DNA of 64,000 bases from contig NZ_QKNW01000001.1 in the NCBI RefSeq assembly GCF_009663395.1, positions 682,001 through 746,000 of the forward strand. The letters run 5' to 3'. Positions within the stretch are counted from its first letter, which is position 1; each line of letters starts with the position of its first letter. The notes under the pieces are model-generated. The model searched no databases, had not been told where the DNA came from, and saw only the letters and a list, made by a program, of their open reading frames with translations. The translations under genes and the position numbers were made by a program. The stretch is from Halosegnis longus (GTDB lineage Archaea > Halobacteriota > Halobacteria > Halobacteriales > Haloarculaceae). Shown piece by piece: positions 17,929 through 27,665 of this stretch.

Positions 17929-20700
17929 ATGAGCGACGCCGAGTGGGTGTCGGAGCCGGAGCCGGCAGTCCGACGGGTCGAAACCCAGAAGTACGAGCCT
18001 GCCGTCCGGCGAATCGAGCCCGACGACGCAGACGAGCCGACCGACGACAGCGACGGAGCGCCGGCGACACAGGAGTACGAGCCGGCAATCGTCCGGGTCG
18101 AGGACCTGTACGAGCCGGCGATCATCCGGATGGAGCCGGCGACGCGACCCGTGGACTTCTGGCGAGACGACCTCCGGCTCGGGCCGCTCGACGCCATCCC
18201 GTCGAACAGCGACCGCTACGAGGAGGCGGTCGAGGTTCGCGACGACCGCTACGACAACATCGAACAGCAGCTCTCGGCGGGCCAGTCGCGCGCGGAGGAG
18301 CTGGACGCCGTCGTCGAGGAGCGAACGCTGAACGTTCCCGAGGCGCTCGACGAGGACAGCTTCTTCACCACGGCGCGGGGCCACGAGAGCGTCGCCACCC
18401 ACTACGACCTAGAGAAGGCGGTCCCGATGGACAAGAAGCCGAATCTGAAGGAGGTGGAGCGCTACTGGGTGAACGAGCCGTACTCGTTCATCGTCATCTA
18501 CCGGTCGACGACGGCGAACGAGCTGAAGTACTACGCCGTCGAGCCGTATCTCAACGCCGTCGAGGAGGGGATGCACGAGTTCCTCATCGAGAAGCTCTCC
18601 TCGTCGCTGAAATACGCCGGCGAGGGGGCCGTCGCGACCGACGGGACCGAGGTCGAACGCGCCGAGGTCATCGAAGACGAGACGATGAAACACGTCGACC
18701 GCTACGGCGTGCTCGCCGAGCGTGACGAGACGAGCGCGACCGACCAGGTCAAATCGACCTTGGAGCGATTCGACATCCGGACGTCGGGCGACGCGGGGAC
18801 CGAGTCGGAGGAAATCGACCCGTACGGCGTAAAGCAGGCGCGAGCCGAGCGGGAGCACGAGGAGTCGAACGGCGACGGGCTCGGCGGTTCGCTGTCGGGA
18901 GTCACCGACATCGGCGAGCTGCCGACGCGGCTGAAGTCGTCGGTTTCAGGCCTGTTCGGCGGCGACGAGGAAGACGAGTCGGGACCGCGACACGTCCGCG
19001 ACGAGAGCATTTACACGCCAGCCGCGGAGCTTCCGGAGCTGAAGGGGCGGTCGGTCCGTCCGGAGCCGGCGGTCATCGAGGAGGACGCGGACACGCTCAC
19101 CACCTACCAGCTCCGGAAGCTGCTCTACTACCTGAAACGCGACTTCATCGGCTACCAGATAATCGACCCGGTGAAACACGACATCAACGTGGAGGACATC
19201 TCCGTGGACGGCTACAACATGCCCGTCTTCGTCTACCACACGGAGTACGAGCAGATTATCTCCAACATGACCCACGGCGAGGAGAGCCTCGACGAGTTCG
19301 TCGTCAAGCTCGCCCAGCGGTCGGGCAAAGGCATCTCGAAGCGCCAGCCGCAGGTGGACTGTACCCTGCCGGACGGGTCGCGTGCACAGCTCACGCTCGG
19401 GAAGGAGGTCTCCGACCACGGGACCAACTACACGATTCGACAGTTCAAGGACGTGCCGTTCACCCCAGTGGACCTCATCAACTGGAACACCTTCGGACTC
19501 GACCAGATGGCGTTCCTGTGGCTCGCCATCGAGAACAACAAGTCGCTCATCTTCGCGGGCGGCACGGCCTCGGGGAAGACCACCTCGCTGAACGCCGTCT
19601 CGCTGTTCATCCCCTCGAAGGCGAAAATCGTCTCCATCGAGGACACCCGCGAGGTGGAGCTGCCACAGCGCAACTGGGTCGCCTCCGTCACGCGGCCGTC
19701 CTTCTCGGACGACGACAAGGGCGACGTGGACGAGTTCGACCTGCTCGAGGCCGCGCTCCGACAGCGGCCCGAGTACATCGTCATGGGCGAGATTCGTGGC
19801 GAGGAGGGCCGGACGCTGTTCCAGGTCATGTCGACGGGTCACACGACGTACACGACGTTCCACGCCGACTCGGTCGGCGAGGTGATGAAGCGGTTCACCA
19901 CCGACCCGATTAACGTCTCGAAGACGATGTTCACGGCGCTCGATCTGGTGTCGATTCAGGCACAGACCCGCGTCGAGGGGCGGAAGGTGCGGCGCAACCA
20001 GGCCATCTCGGCGATTAACGACTACGACGCCGAGAACAACGAGATCAACGTCGAGGACGTGTTCGTCTGGAGCGCCGAACGGGACGCGTTCGACCCGACG
20101 CCGAACCCGTCGATTCTCGAACGCATCAAGTTCGACCGCGGGTGGACACAGGAGACGCTCGACCGCGAGCTGTTCATCCGGAAGGTCATGCTCGCGTATC
20201 TCATCCGCAACGGGCTGAACAGATACAGCGAGGTGGCCGGGGCGATTCAGGCGTTCATCAACGACCCGGACACGATTCTCGCGTTGATGGCCAACGGCCG
20301 GCTGTTCGAGACGCTCGACAATCTGCGCGACATGGAGTCGGTCGAAATCGACGTGGACCCCGACAAGGAGGCGCTCGTCCCGCGGCCGAACCCGGACGAG
20401 GCGATGGTCGACGAGACGCGCGGGGTGATGCAGAAGGCCGAGGAGTCGCTGTTCCCCGACTACCGCGAGTCGCTGCCCGAGGACGTGACCGAGGTGCTCG
20501 TCGACGTACTGCCGGACAGCCTGACCGACGCGGACAGCGGAACCGTCGGGCTCGACTTCGAGCCGTCGGCCCGCGGCACCGACGAGCCGTACGAGGAAAG
20601 CGACGTGACCGTCGAGCCGGTCGAGACGGAGGGTGAGCCGGCCAGCGAGACGCTCGCGGAGTTGGAACGAGACGCAGACGAAGCCGAGGGTGACGACTGA
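17929..20700 (+). CDS. pilB3: Type IV pilus assembly ATPase (PilB3/GspE-like)
   Basis: 923 residues from the ATG at 17929. It powers pilin polymerisation at the cytoplasmic membrane. Walker A is GGTASGKT (544-551), followed by the SIEDTREVELP Asp-box and the GEIRGEEGRTLFQVMSTGH Walker B/His-box of archaeal type II/IV secretion ATPases. The N-terminal ~70 residues hold four copies of an (Y)EPAxxRxE repeat, and the C-terminus has an acidic tail with partial repeats. The next gene, the membrane platform PilC, starts on the last base of this stop codon, so the two are translationally coupled. The symbol follows the haloarchaeal PilB3-type organisation. Confidence 0.92.
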   Translation: MSDAEWVSEPEPAVRRVETQKYEPAVRRIEPDDADEPTDDSDGAPATQEYEPAIVRVEDLYEPAIIRMEPATRPVDFWRDDLRLGPLDAIPSNSDRYEEAVEVRDDRYDNIEQQLSAGQSRAEELDAVVEERTLNVPEALDEDSFFTTARGHESVATHYDLEKAVPMDKKPNLKEVERYWVNEPYSFIVIYRSTTANELKYYAVEPYLNAVEEGMHEFLIEKLSSSLKYAGEGAVATDGTEVERAEVIEDETMKHVDRYGVLAERDETSATDQVKSTLERFDIRTSGDAGTESEEIDPYGVKQARAEREHEESNGDGLGGSLSGVTDIGELPTRLKSSVSGLFGGDEEDESGPRHVRDESIYTPAAELPELKGRSVRPEPAVIEEDADTLTTYQLRKLLYYLKRDFIGYQIIDPVKHDINVEDISVDGYNMPVFVYHTEYEQIISNMTHGEESLDEFVVKLAQRSGKGISKRQPQVDCTLPDGSRAQLTLGKEVSDHGTNYTIRQFKDVPFTPVDLINWNTFGLDQMAFLWLAIENNKSLIFAGGTASGKTTSLNAVSLFIPSKAKIVSIEDTREVELPQRNWVASVTRPSFSDDDKGDVDEFDLLEAALRQRPEYIVMGEIRGEEGRTLFQVMSTGHTTYTTFHADSVGEVMKRFTTDPINVSKTMFTALDLVSIQAQTRVEGRKVRRNQAISAINDYDAENNEINVEDVFVWSAERDAFDPTPNPSILERIKFDRGWTQETLDRELFIRKVMLAYLIRNGLNRYSEVAGAIQAFINDPDTILALMANGRLFETLDNLRDMESVEIDVDPDKEALVPRPNPDEAMVDETRGVMQKAEESLFPDYRESLPEDVTEVLVDVLPDSLTDADSGTVGLDFEPSARGTDEPYEESDVTVEPVETEGEPASETLAELERDADEAEGDD
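17959..18135 (+). repeat. Four-copy (Y)EPAxxRxE repeat in the PilB N-terminus
   Basis: The motif occurs at residues 11-18 (EPAVRRVE), 22-30 (YEPAVRRIE), 50-58 (YEPAIVRVE) and 61-69 (YEPAIIRME). The nucleotide copies have diverged, while the pattern of hydrophobic, Arg and Glu residues is kept, so it is a protein-level repeat. It lies outside the ATPase core. A role as a docking strip for a partner is only inference. Confidence 0.75.
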
Positions 20701-22730
20701 TGGCCGCGCCGACCGCTGGCGCGACACGCCCGCCACGCGAGCGGATGGGCGACCGGATGTTCCCGCTGTACCGCCGGCTGTTCGGCGAGGACTCCGACTT
20801 CGTCGCGACCGTCGACGACAAGCTCGGTGAGTGTCTCCGCGACGACCCGGTGGAGATGTTCCTCGCGGTCGCGCTCGGCTACGGTGTCATCCTCGGACTC
20901 TCCCTGTGGGCGCTCGGCGTCGCACTGGCGTACGGTGTCCTGCTCGTGTTCAACCCCGACCTCGGGGAGGTCGTCAACGTCTCCGTCGCGAATCCGACGC
21001 TCGCGGCCACGCTCGAAGCGCTACAGGTTCCGTCGTTCCTCCTCCTTTCGGGCCTCCTGCTCGGAACGATCGGCTTCGTCGTCGGCTTCGGCGCGCCGGT
21101 CGGCAACCTCTGGATACAGTCTGGCGAGCGGAAACGCGAGATTAACGTCCTGATGCCCGACGCCATCTCCTTCATGTACGCCCTCTCAATCGGCGGCCTG
21201 AACCAGATGGAGATTCTGGAGGCCGTCGCCGAGGCGGACGACGTGTACGGAGAAGTGTCTCGCGAGTTTCAGGTCATCCTGAACGAGACGGGCTACTTCG
21301 ATACGGCCTACCGGACCACCATCCGGAACCGCTCGACGCAGACCCCGTCCGACGAGTTCGCGCAGTTCCTGACGGACATGCTCTCGATTCTCGCCTCCGG
21401 CGGTGACATGACCGACTTCCTCGACCAGAAGAAGGACAAACACATGCGGACGGCAAAACAGCAACAGGAGGCCACCCTCGAAACGCTCCAGCTGTTCGGG
21501 GAGATGTACCTGACGCTGTCGCTGTTTCCGCTCCTGCTCATCATCACGATGGTTGCCGTCTCGCTGATGAGCGGCCCGAAGACGCTGCTGTTGACGGGGA
21601 CCGTGTACGCGCTGATTCCCCTGCTTTCGGTGGCGTTCATCGTCATGATTTCGACGGTGAAACAGGACGACCCCGGCGACGGCTACCTCCGCCCGAAGAA
21701 CGTCGATTTCCAGGAGCCGGACTCGATTCTCTCCATCGGTCCCATCGAGAGCTATGACACCGACCGGTCGCTGTTCAGCACGATTCGGTCACAGGAGGGC
21801 CGGATGCGGCTGAAGGCCATCGCGCGGCGGCCGCACGTCCTCTTCCGCGAGCGACCGGAGTTCACGCTGTTTTTCACCCTCCCGGTCGCGGTTGCCGCCG
21901 TCGCGTTCGGCGTCACCTCGGGGCTGATTCCGACGAGCCGCCCGGAGTTCGTGGAGTCGTATCTCTCCGCGACGATCGTGCTCGTCTACGTTCCCGTGTA
22001 CGTGATGGGGGTTCCGTACGCCATCTTCTACCAGCTCCGCCAGTCGAAGCGGTCGGGCATCACGGGGAAACTGACCGACTCGCTACGGAAGCTGGCGTCG
22101 GCAAACGACACCGGCCAGACGCTGCTTGAGTCGTTCGGCACCGTCGCGGACACCTCCTCCGGGCGGCTGGCCCAGGAGTTCGAGATTATCCGCGGGAAGG
22201 TGACCTACGGCACCTCGGTGAAGCAGGCGCTCGTGGAGATGAACAACAAGTTCCACCTCCCGCGGCTGGCTCGCTCGGTGAAGCTCGTGAGCGAGGCACA
22301 GGAGGCCTCCTCGGAGATTACGGACGTGCTCTCGACGGCCGCACAGGCCTCCGAGAATCAAGACGACCTCGAGCGCGAACAGAAACAGGGCGCACAGATG
22401 CAGATGGTCATCATCATCATGGCGTTCATGACGATGCTGGGCGTCATCGCCATCCTGAAGCTCAGATTCCTCGGGCCGATGGCCGACCTCGCGTCGGCGG
22501 GCGCGAGCAGCGGCGGCGGAGGCGGCCCGGCCGGCGCGGGCGCTGGAAGCGGCTTCGGCAGCAGCGTCAACGTCCAGCGGCTGGAGATGTTCTTCTTCCA
22601 CGCCGTGACGATACAGGCCGTCGCGGCGGGCTTTATCGCCGGCTACATGCGGTCGGGGAAGCTGCTCAACGGCGTGAAGCTGTCCGTCGTTCTCATCACG
22701 TTCCCACTGCTGGTGTTTCTGGCGACATGA
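20700..22730 (+). CDS. pilC3: Type IV pilus membrane platform protein (PilC3/TadC-like)
   Basis: 676 residues with two T2SSF repeats, each followed by membrane helices: roughly residues 60-300 and 390-670. The first repeat contains MYALSIGGLNQMEILEAVAE, the second QTLLESFGTVADTSSGRLAQ. A Gly/Ala/Ser-rich loop (ASSGGGGGPAGAGAGSG) separates the last helices. It forms the inner-membrane platform that the PilB ATPase drives. ATG at 20700 overlaps the pilB stop by one base. The next gene overlaps it by 4 bases. Confidence 0.92.
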   Translation: MAAPTAGATRPPRERMGDRMFPLYRRLFGEDSDFVATVDDKLGECLRDDPVEMFLAVALGYGVILGLSLWALGVALAYGVLLVFNPDLGEVVNVSVANPTLAATLEALQVPSFLLLSGLLLGTIGFVVGFGAPVGNLWIQSGERKREINVLMPDAISFMYALSIGGLNQMEILEAVAEADDVYGEVSREFQVILNETGYFDTAYRTTIRNRSTQTPSDEFAQFLTDMLSILASGGDMTDFLDQKKDKHMRTAKQQQEATLETLQLFGEMYLTLSLFPLLLIITMVAVSLMSGPKTLLLTGTVYALIPLLSVAFIVMISTVKQDDPGDGYLRPKNVDFQEPDSILSIGPIESYDTDRSLFSTIRSQEGRMRLKAIARRPHVLFRERPEFTLFFTLPVAVAAVAFGVTSGLIPTSRPEFVESYLSATIVLVYVPVYVMGVPYAIFYQLRQSKRSGITGKLTDSLRKLASANDTGQTLLESFGTVADTSSGRLAQEFEIIRGKVTYGTSVKQALVEMNNKFHLPRLARSVKLVSEAQEASSEITDVLSTAAQASENQDDLEREQKQGAQMQMVIIIMAFMTMLGVIAILKLRFLGPMADLASAGASSGGGGGPAGAGAGSGFGSSVNVQRLEMFFFHAVTIQAVAAGFIAGYMRSGKLLNGVKLSVVLITFPLLVFLAT

Positions 22731-23236
22731 GCCGGCGCGGACAGACGAACATCGACTTCGCCATCGGCATGAGCCTCTTTCTCGTGACGGTGTCGTTCGT
22801 CTTCCTGTTCGTGCCGACGGTGTTTTCGCCGTTCGAGGTGGCACAGGGTCAGCCGCTCGTGGCCGACCGCGCGGCGACGCGACTGGTCGATACGATGCTC
22901 GCCGGGCCGGACCCGGGGACGCTCGCGCCAGCCTGCACGCTCGGCTTCTTCGCCGACGTGGACACCCCCGGCTGTGTCTACGACAGCTCTCGGTCGCTCG
23001 GCGACGCACTCGGTATCGGCAACGAGAACGTCCGCGTCGCGGTGCGCGAGGGCGGCGAGGTGGTCACGCTCGACGGGACCGTCGCGACGAGCGACGGCTC
23101 GCGTGCACCGTCGGACCCGCCGACGACACTGGAGCGTGGTCAACCGGCGGGTGAGGTGCCGGAACGGGCGACGACGGTGGCACGGCTCGTCACCCTCGAC
23201 GGCCAGCAGGTCCGCGTGGAGGTGTCGGTGTGGTGA
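22727..23236 (+). CDS. Pilus-locus membrane protein, pilin-like N-terminus (DUF7287-like)
   Basis: 169 residues. A short basic N-terminus (MSRRGQTNIDFAIGMS) leads straight into a single hydrophobic helix (~12-32), the layout of a type IV pilin or pseudopilin before processing, although the peptidase site is not the classical one. The rest is an extracellular domain with two cysteines (CTLGFF, GCVYD) that could pair. It resembles a haloarchaeal family that follows pilC (DUF7287, from memory). Likely a minor pilus or assembly subunit. Confidence 0.8.
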   Translation: MSRRGQTNIDFAIGMSLFLVTVSFVFLFVPTVFSPFEVAQGQPLVADRAATRLVDTMLAGPDPGTLAPACTLGFFADVDTPGCVYDSSRSLGDALGIGNENVRVAVREGGEVVTLDGTVATSDGSRAPSDPPTTLERGQPAGEVPERATTVARLVTLDGQQVRVEVSVW

Positions 23237-23868
23237 GCCGCGGTCAGACGTGGACGCTCGAAGGCGTCGCCGCCTCGGTGCTCGTGTTGGGTGCCGTCGT
23301 CTTCATCCTCCAGTCGTCGGTCATCACGCCGCTGTCGGCCTCGACGACGAACCAGTATCTCGAGGAGCGCCAACAGGAGCTCGCGACGGACGTGTTGTCC
23401 GGGGCCGCGAGCGAGGGTGAACTCCGCGAGGCGCTCCGCTACTGGAACGACGGGGACCGCGTGTTCCACGGTGCAGACGAGACGGGGTACGCGAGCGGCG
23501 CGGCGCTCGCGGCCCGCGACATACGACTGGGCGACACCCTGACGGACGCGTTCGACGGACGCGGTATCACGTACAACGTCTACATCCGGTCGCCGATACC
23601 GGAGGAGCCGCCGGCGTCGATGCCGGCGGGTACGGGTCGGTACGGGAGCGAGAGCCAGTCGCTGGTGTACCAGGGCGTTCCGTCGGATTCGGCCGTCTCC
23701 GCGAGCACCCACGTCACGCTGTACGACGGCGACGTGCTGCTCGATTCCGACGGCGACGAGACGACGACGCGGCTCGATAACGCCGACTTCTACGCCGACG
23801 AGGCCGCGGACGGCGACGACACGATATACACGGTCGTGGAGGTGCAGATCGTCGCATGGCAGTCGTGA
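23233..23868 (+). CDS. Pilus-locus membrane protein, pilin-like N-terminus (DUF7288-like)
   Basis: 211 residues from the GTG at 23233, which lies 8 bases after a GGAGGTG Shine-Dalgarno (23218-23224) and overlaps the preceding stop. The N-terminus SRGQTWTLEGVAASVLVLGAV is a short charged stretch plus one membrane helix. The remainder is a soluble outer domain rich in Asp, Tyr and Gly. It appears to belong to the family that always follows the DUF7287-like gene in haloarchaeal pil loci. Probably a pseudopilin. Confidence 0.8.
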   Translation: MSRGQTWTLEGVAASVLVLGAVVFILQSSVITPLSASTTNQYLEERQQELATDVLSGAASEGELREALRYWNDGDRVFHGADETGYASGAALAARDIRLGDTLTDAFDGRGITYNVYIRSPIPEEPPASMPAGTGRYGSESQSLVYQGVPSDSAVSASTHVTLYDGDVLLDSDGDETTTRLDNADFYADEAADGDDTIYTVVEVQIVAWQS

Positions 23869-26483
23869 GCGAGCGCGGCCAACAGCTGCTCATCGGCGGG
23901 CTAGTCTTGGCTATCGCGCTCACCGCGCTCGTCGTCGTGCTCAACGGCGCGCTGTACACCGACGACCTGCGGACGCGCGACGCGGCGGGCCAGACCCTCG
24001 CCGCCGACGACTACGAGGGTGAGCTGTCGCGAGAACTCGGGCGGACGCTCGACCGCATCAACGACGGGCGCGAAGGCGACCGAACCGTCGTCGAGCAGGC
24101 AGTGCTCGACGCCACGTTCGCGACGAACGACCTGCTCGGCCGCCAGTACGCGAGCGGACAGGCTGCCTACGCCAGCGTCGACCCCGCCCGTATCGAACGG
24201 GGAATCATCATCGAACAGGACGCCTCGTGTGCGTTCACCGCGTTGAACACCAACTGTGGCGGGTCGAGCGAACGGCCGGTCACGCCCCGGTTCACCTACG
24301 GCGACGATGACGACGACAGTTGGGTCCAAGCAGGTGATAGCGGTGAGAATCTCATCCTCGACGCCTCGGAGACGGAAGATTACGACGAGACGAGCGGCGA
24401 CCTCTCGTACGACTGGACCCTGACGGAGGGGACCGACACCATCACGAAAAGTGGCGAAACTCCGAGCGGCTTCACCCTCCCAGAGTCCGGCTTCTGGAAG
24501 GTGACCCTCACCGTCACCGACACCGATACCGGTGCAACGGAAACCGTGACCGCGTGGGTCGCCGCACACGCGACCGACGACGCGAACGAGGTGCCCCCCC
24601 GGGCGCGATTCACCCACTCGCCGACGGTGCCGGTCGCGACCGAGCAGGTCGTCCTCGACGCGACGGCGACGACAGACGGGAACGGTGACATCACAAGTTA
24701 CGACTGGTGGATTAAGGCACCCGACGGGACGGTCTTGCCCTCGCCGCCCGATGGGGAGACGACGACATTCACGCCCGCGGACGCCGGCGACTACGTCGTC
24801 GCGCTCGACGTGAGCGACGCGACCGGCAACACCGACACTCTCCGGAAGACCGTCACCGTCGACGAGACGCTCGCGAACGGCGGCGGCCGCACCGGTGACA
24901 CCGACGGCGACGGCACGAACGAGCCACCGTTCCGCGTCGCGCCGGTGTCGGGCGACCGCTACTTCGCGCTCGGCGAGGCGGGTGCGACCCCCGACTCGCC
25001 CGACTGGACGCTCGCGGAGAGCGCCACCGTCCGGCAGTTCGAACTCGAGACCGACGACATTGACGCGCTCTACGACGTGTCCGACTCCAATAGCGACAGT
25101 GCGGCCGTCTTGGCCGACACCTTCCACGTCGAACTCACCGGACAGGACGGAGACACGTGGGCGGTCCACGTCTTCGAGAGTTCGACGAGCGGCCAGTTCA
25201 CCGTCGCGACGATCGCGCCCGACGGCACGGTCGATATCCGCCACCGCTCGAACGACCCCATCGCGGTCGACGTGACCACCGGCGAGGTGAACGGGCGACA
25301 GGTGTTCCCGTTCGCGCCGGAGCTCGCACAGCCGGCCGACATCGCCTTCCGCAACGGCGACCAGATTGCCGGCAGCTACGAACTCACGCTCGCGACGGGG
25401 ACGAGTGCGAGCACGGACGTGCAGACGGCGAACTTCTATCCGCCCGAGGGTGACCGCCAGCCGTACGCCGGCCCGGCAGTGTATGCGGTCAACGTGCCGG
25501 CGACGTACGACACGGCCGAGCTATCCCGTCGTGGCAGCGTCAGGGTCGCCCCCGACGAGCCGACGGTGTACGGTCGCGGCATCTCGCTCGGCGTACCCGA
25601 ACCGTCCTACACCGACCGCGATGCGGTCGTCTACGTCGCACCAGATGGCGGTGCGAACACGCTCCGGTCGATTACTCCGGACGGCACAGTCACGACCTAC
25701 GACGCGACCGACGTACAGGCAATCGGTCCGAAACAGGTCGATATCGACGCCGACGATGTGGCCGAGATTCCGTACGTCGCGGGTGACGGCTCGCTCCGTA
25801 TCGTGGATGCAAACGGCGAAAAGCAGACGCTGGTGTCTGCAAGTGCCCCAGAAGCACCCGACACGACACAGGCGCTCATCGGTATCGACCGCTGGAACGG
25901 GCAGTTCTCGGTTCTGTACGCGACCGCAAACGGGAACGCCTACCGCGTCGACGCGGCGGGCAACACCGCACAGATCGGGCTTGACCCGGGTGGAAACGGC
26001 GTCGGCGCAATCGGCGGTGTCACCGACATGGACGACGACGGGACGCCGGACATCCTCTTTGCGGACACGAGCCAACAGCTTCGATTCTACGAGGAGGGCG
26101 CGAGCGACAACGTCCTCGTCTCCAACGGCGGCGTCGGGCAAAACGCCGGAATCGGGATGGGAGCAGCCCGCGACTTCGACCGCGACGGCGTCGAGCGTGC
26201 ACCGATAGTCGACGGCTCCGGCAGCCTCCGACTTATCAGCGAGACGACCGGACGGAGCGGGCAACTCACATCGGTCTCCCAGAAGGCACCCGCGGCCGGC
26301 TTCCAGTGGGACGAGGCAACGACCAACCGCGAAATCATGTTCGTCGCACAGGACACCAACGACGCCGGGAACACCATCTACGTGCTGGCGTACGTCCCGC
26401 CAGACGGGAGCGAGCCGGCGACGATCGTGACCGACTCGAACGGTGACCCGATTCAAGTCGTACAGGGGACGGGGGTGGCCTGA
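23856..26483 (+). CDS. Pilin-like membrane protein fused to PKD and FG-GAP-like modules
   Basis: 875 residues. The ATG at 23856 lies 11 bases after a GGAGGTG at 23838-23844, which favours it over the GTG at 23865. Residues 1-35 (SERGQQLLIGGLVLAIAL) form a charged stub and one membrane helix as in the neighbouring pilus genes. After ~145 residues come two PKD-like domains (~145-245, with LSYDWTLTEG, and ~250-340, with ITSYDWWIK). The C-terminal half ends in beta-propeller-like repeats, including the FG-GAP/calcium-loop TDMDDDGTPDILFAD (~723-737). It is far longer than the other small subunits and looks like a surface adhesin carried by the pilus machinery. Confidence 0.82.
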   Translation: MAVVSERGQQLLIGGLVLAIALTALVVVLNGALYTDDLRTRDAAGQTLAADDYEGELSRELGRTLDRINDGREGDRTVVEQAVLDATFATNDLLGRQYASGQAAYASVDPARIERGIIIEQDASCAFTALNTNCGGSSERPVTPRFTYGDDDDDSWVQAGDSGENLILDASETEDYDETSGDLSYDWTLTEGTDTITKSGETPSGFTLPESGFWKVTLTVTDTDTGATETVTAWVAAHATDDANEVPPRARFTHSPTVPVATEQVVLDATATTDGNGDITSYDWWIKAPDGTVLPSPPDGETTTFTPADAGDYVVALDVSDATGNTDTLRKTVTVDETLANGGGRTGDTDGDGTNEPPFRVAPVSGDRYFALGEAGATPDSPDWTLAESATVRQFELETDDIDALYDVSDSNSDSAAVLADTFHVELTGQDGDTWAVHVFESSTSGQFTVATIAPDGTVDIRHRSNDPIAVDVTTGEVNGRQVFPFAPELAQPADIAFRNGDQIAGSYELTLATGTSASTDVQTANFYPPEGDRQPYAGPAVYAVNVPATYDTAELSRRGSVRVAPDEPTVYGRGISLGVPEPSYTDRDAVVYVAPDGGANTLRSITPDGTVTTYDATDVQAIGPKQVDIDADDVAEIPYVAGDGSLRIVDANGEKQTLVSASAPEAPDTTQALIGIDRWNGQFSVLYATANGNAYRVDAAGNTAQIGLDPGGNGVGAIGGVTDMDDDGTPDILFADTSQQLRFYEEGASDNVLVSNGGVGQNAGIGMGAARDFDRDGVERAPIVDGSGSLRLISETTGRSGQLTSVSQKAPAAGFQWDEATTNREIMFVAQDTNDAGNTIYVLAYVPPDGSEPATIVTDSNGDPIQVVQGTGVA

Positions 26484-26484
26484 C

Positions 26485-26913
26485 GTGCGCGAACGCGCCC
26501 AGTCGTCGACAATCGGCTACGTGCTCGCCATCGGCGTGGCGACGCTGCTCATCACCGGTCTCATCACCGGCGTCGGCACCTTCGTCGAGGGACGACAGGA
26601 GCAGGCCGTTCGCGACCAGCTCACCGTGGTCGGCGAGCGGGTGGCCTCACAGCTCACCGCGGCCGACGCGCTGGCGACGCGTGAGGGGACGGTGTACGTC
26701 GAGCCGGCGGTGCCCGAGCGGGCCGTCGGGATGAACTACCGGATTAGACTGGACGCGAGCAACGAACAGCTGATACTGTCGACGGCCGACCCGGCAGTCA
26801 CGGTTCGGGTGCCGGTCTCGACGACCCGGCCGCTGGTCGACTCGGCGACGCAGGGAACGGACGTCGCGGTCCGGTACGACGAGAACGGGCTGTCCGTGGG
26901 TGAAAAGCGATGA
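26485..26913 (+). CDS. Pilus-locus membrane protein, pilin-like N-terminus (DUF7266-like)
   Basis: 142 residues from a GTG at 26485, one base after the preceding stop. The N-terminus MRERAQSSTIGYVLAIGVAT has a short charged region and a single helix (~10-32), then an extracellular beta domain (VSTTRPLVDSATQGTDVAVRYD). It matches the layout of haloarchaeal minor pilins (DUF7266, from memory). The next gene starts within its stop codon (ATGA). Confidence 0.78.
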   Translation: MRERAQSSTIGYVLAIGVATLLITGLITGVGTFVEGRQEQAVRDQLTVVGERVASQLTAADALATREGTVYVEPAVPERAVGMNYRIRLDASNEQLILSTADPAVTVRVPVSTTRPLVDSATQGTDVAVRYDENGLSVGEKR

Positions 26914-27665
26914 CGGGCGACGAGCGCGGCGTCTCGGAGGTGCTCAGCTACATCCTCGTGTTCTCCGTCGTGGCGGTGACCATCGCGTTCGTCCTCGGCG
27001 ACGGGCTGGGTGCCGTCACGACGACCCAACAGAACGCCCGCATCGACGCCGCACAGAGCGGCGTCGCCATCCTTGACAAGAGCATCGAGACGGTGTATCA
27101 GACGGGGGTCCCCCGTCGTTCGACGGAGTTGAAGCCGAACGGGGGGACGCTCTCGGTGGGTGGTCGGCTCGACGTGGATATCGTCGTCTCGCAGGGCGGG
27201 TCCGACCTGTTCGATTACGGGTCGGCCAGCAGCCGCTTTACCCACACCATCGACGACCAGTCGGTCGGGCTGGCGCTCGGTGCGCGGTTCCGCAGCGGAA
27301 CGGGCGGCGTCGCGATGACGGCCGAGCCACCCTTCCACTTCGGCGACGAGCGGACGAATCTCCCGGTCGTGTTGTTGACCGGAGCCGACAGCGTCTCCAC
27401 CGGCTCGCCGGTCCAGATTGTCGCCGACACGGAAAACGAGGAGCTGCTCGACCACCGGACCGCCGGCCCGAGCGCGGGGACACCCTACACCGTCGAAGTG
27501 ACCGTCGAGACGACGCCAGAGCGGGCGGCTGCGTGGAACCGGTACTTCCAGCGCGAGGGACTCACCGCAGTCGATGACGACCCGAGCGACGGCACAGTCG
27601 TCTACAGTCACGAGACCCGACGGCTCATCATCGAGGAGTTCACGACCGGGCTCGAACTGCGTTAA
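26910..27665 (+). CDS. Pilus-locus membrane protein (DUF7289-like)
   Basis: 251 residues. MTGDERGVSEVLSYILVFSV shows the R-G-V-S-(E/P)-V start of many archaeal pilins, with one helix (~12-32). The outer domain (residues ~60-250) has EVTVETTPERAAAWNRYF, close to the YYRAWGRYFERRV segment of the convergent gene, so the two share a fold. It is the last plus-strand gene of the pil operon and its stop codon overlaps that of the next gene (TTAA). Confidence 0.8.
   Translation: MTGDERGVSEVLSYILVFSVVAVTIAFVLGDGLGAVTTTQQNARIDAAQSGVAILDKSIETVYQTGVPRRSTELKPNGGTLSVGGRLDVDIVVSQGGSDLFDYGSASSRFTHTIDDQSVGLALGARFRSGTGGVAMTAEPPFHFGDERTNLPVVLLTGADSVSTGSPVQIVADTENEELLDHRTAGPSAGTPYTVEVTVETTPERAAAWNRYFQREGLTAVDDDPSDGTVVYSHETRRLIIEEFTTGLELR

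Noticed and set aside
18946-20736. 596-codon minus-strand open frame opposite pilB
   Set aside because: Shadow of the PilB coding sequence; no domain and no promoter.
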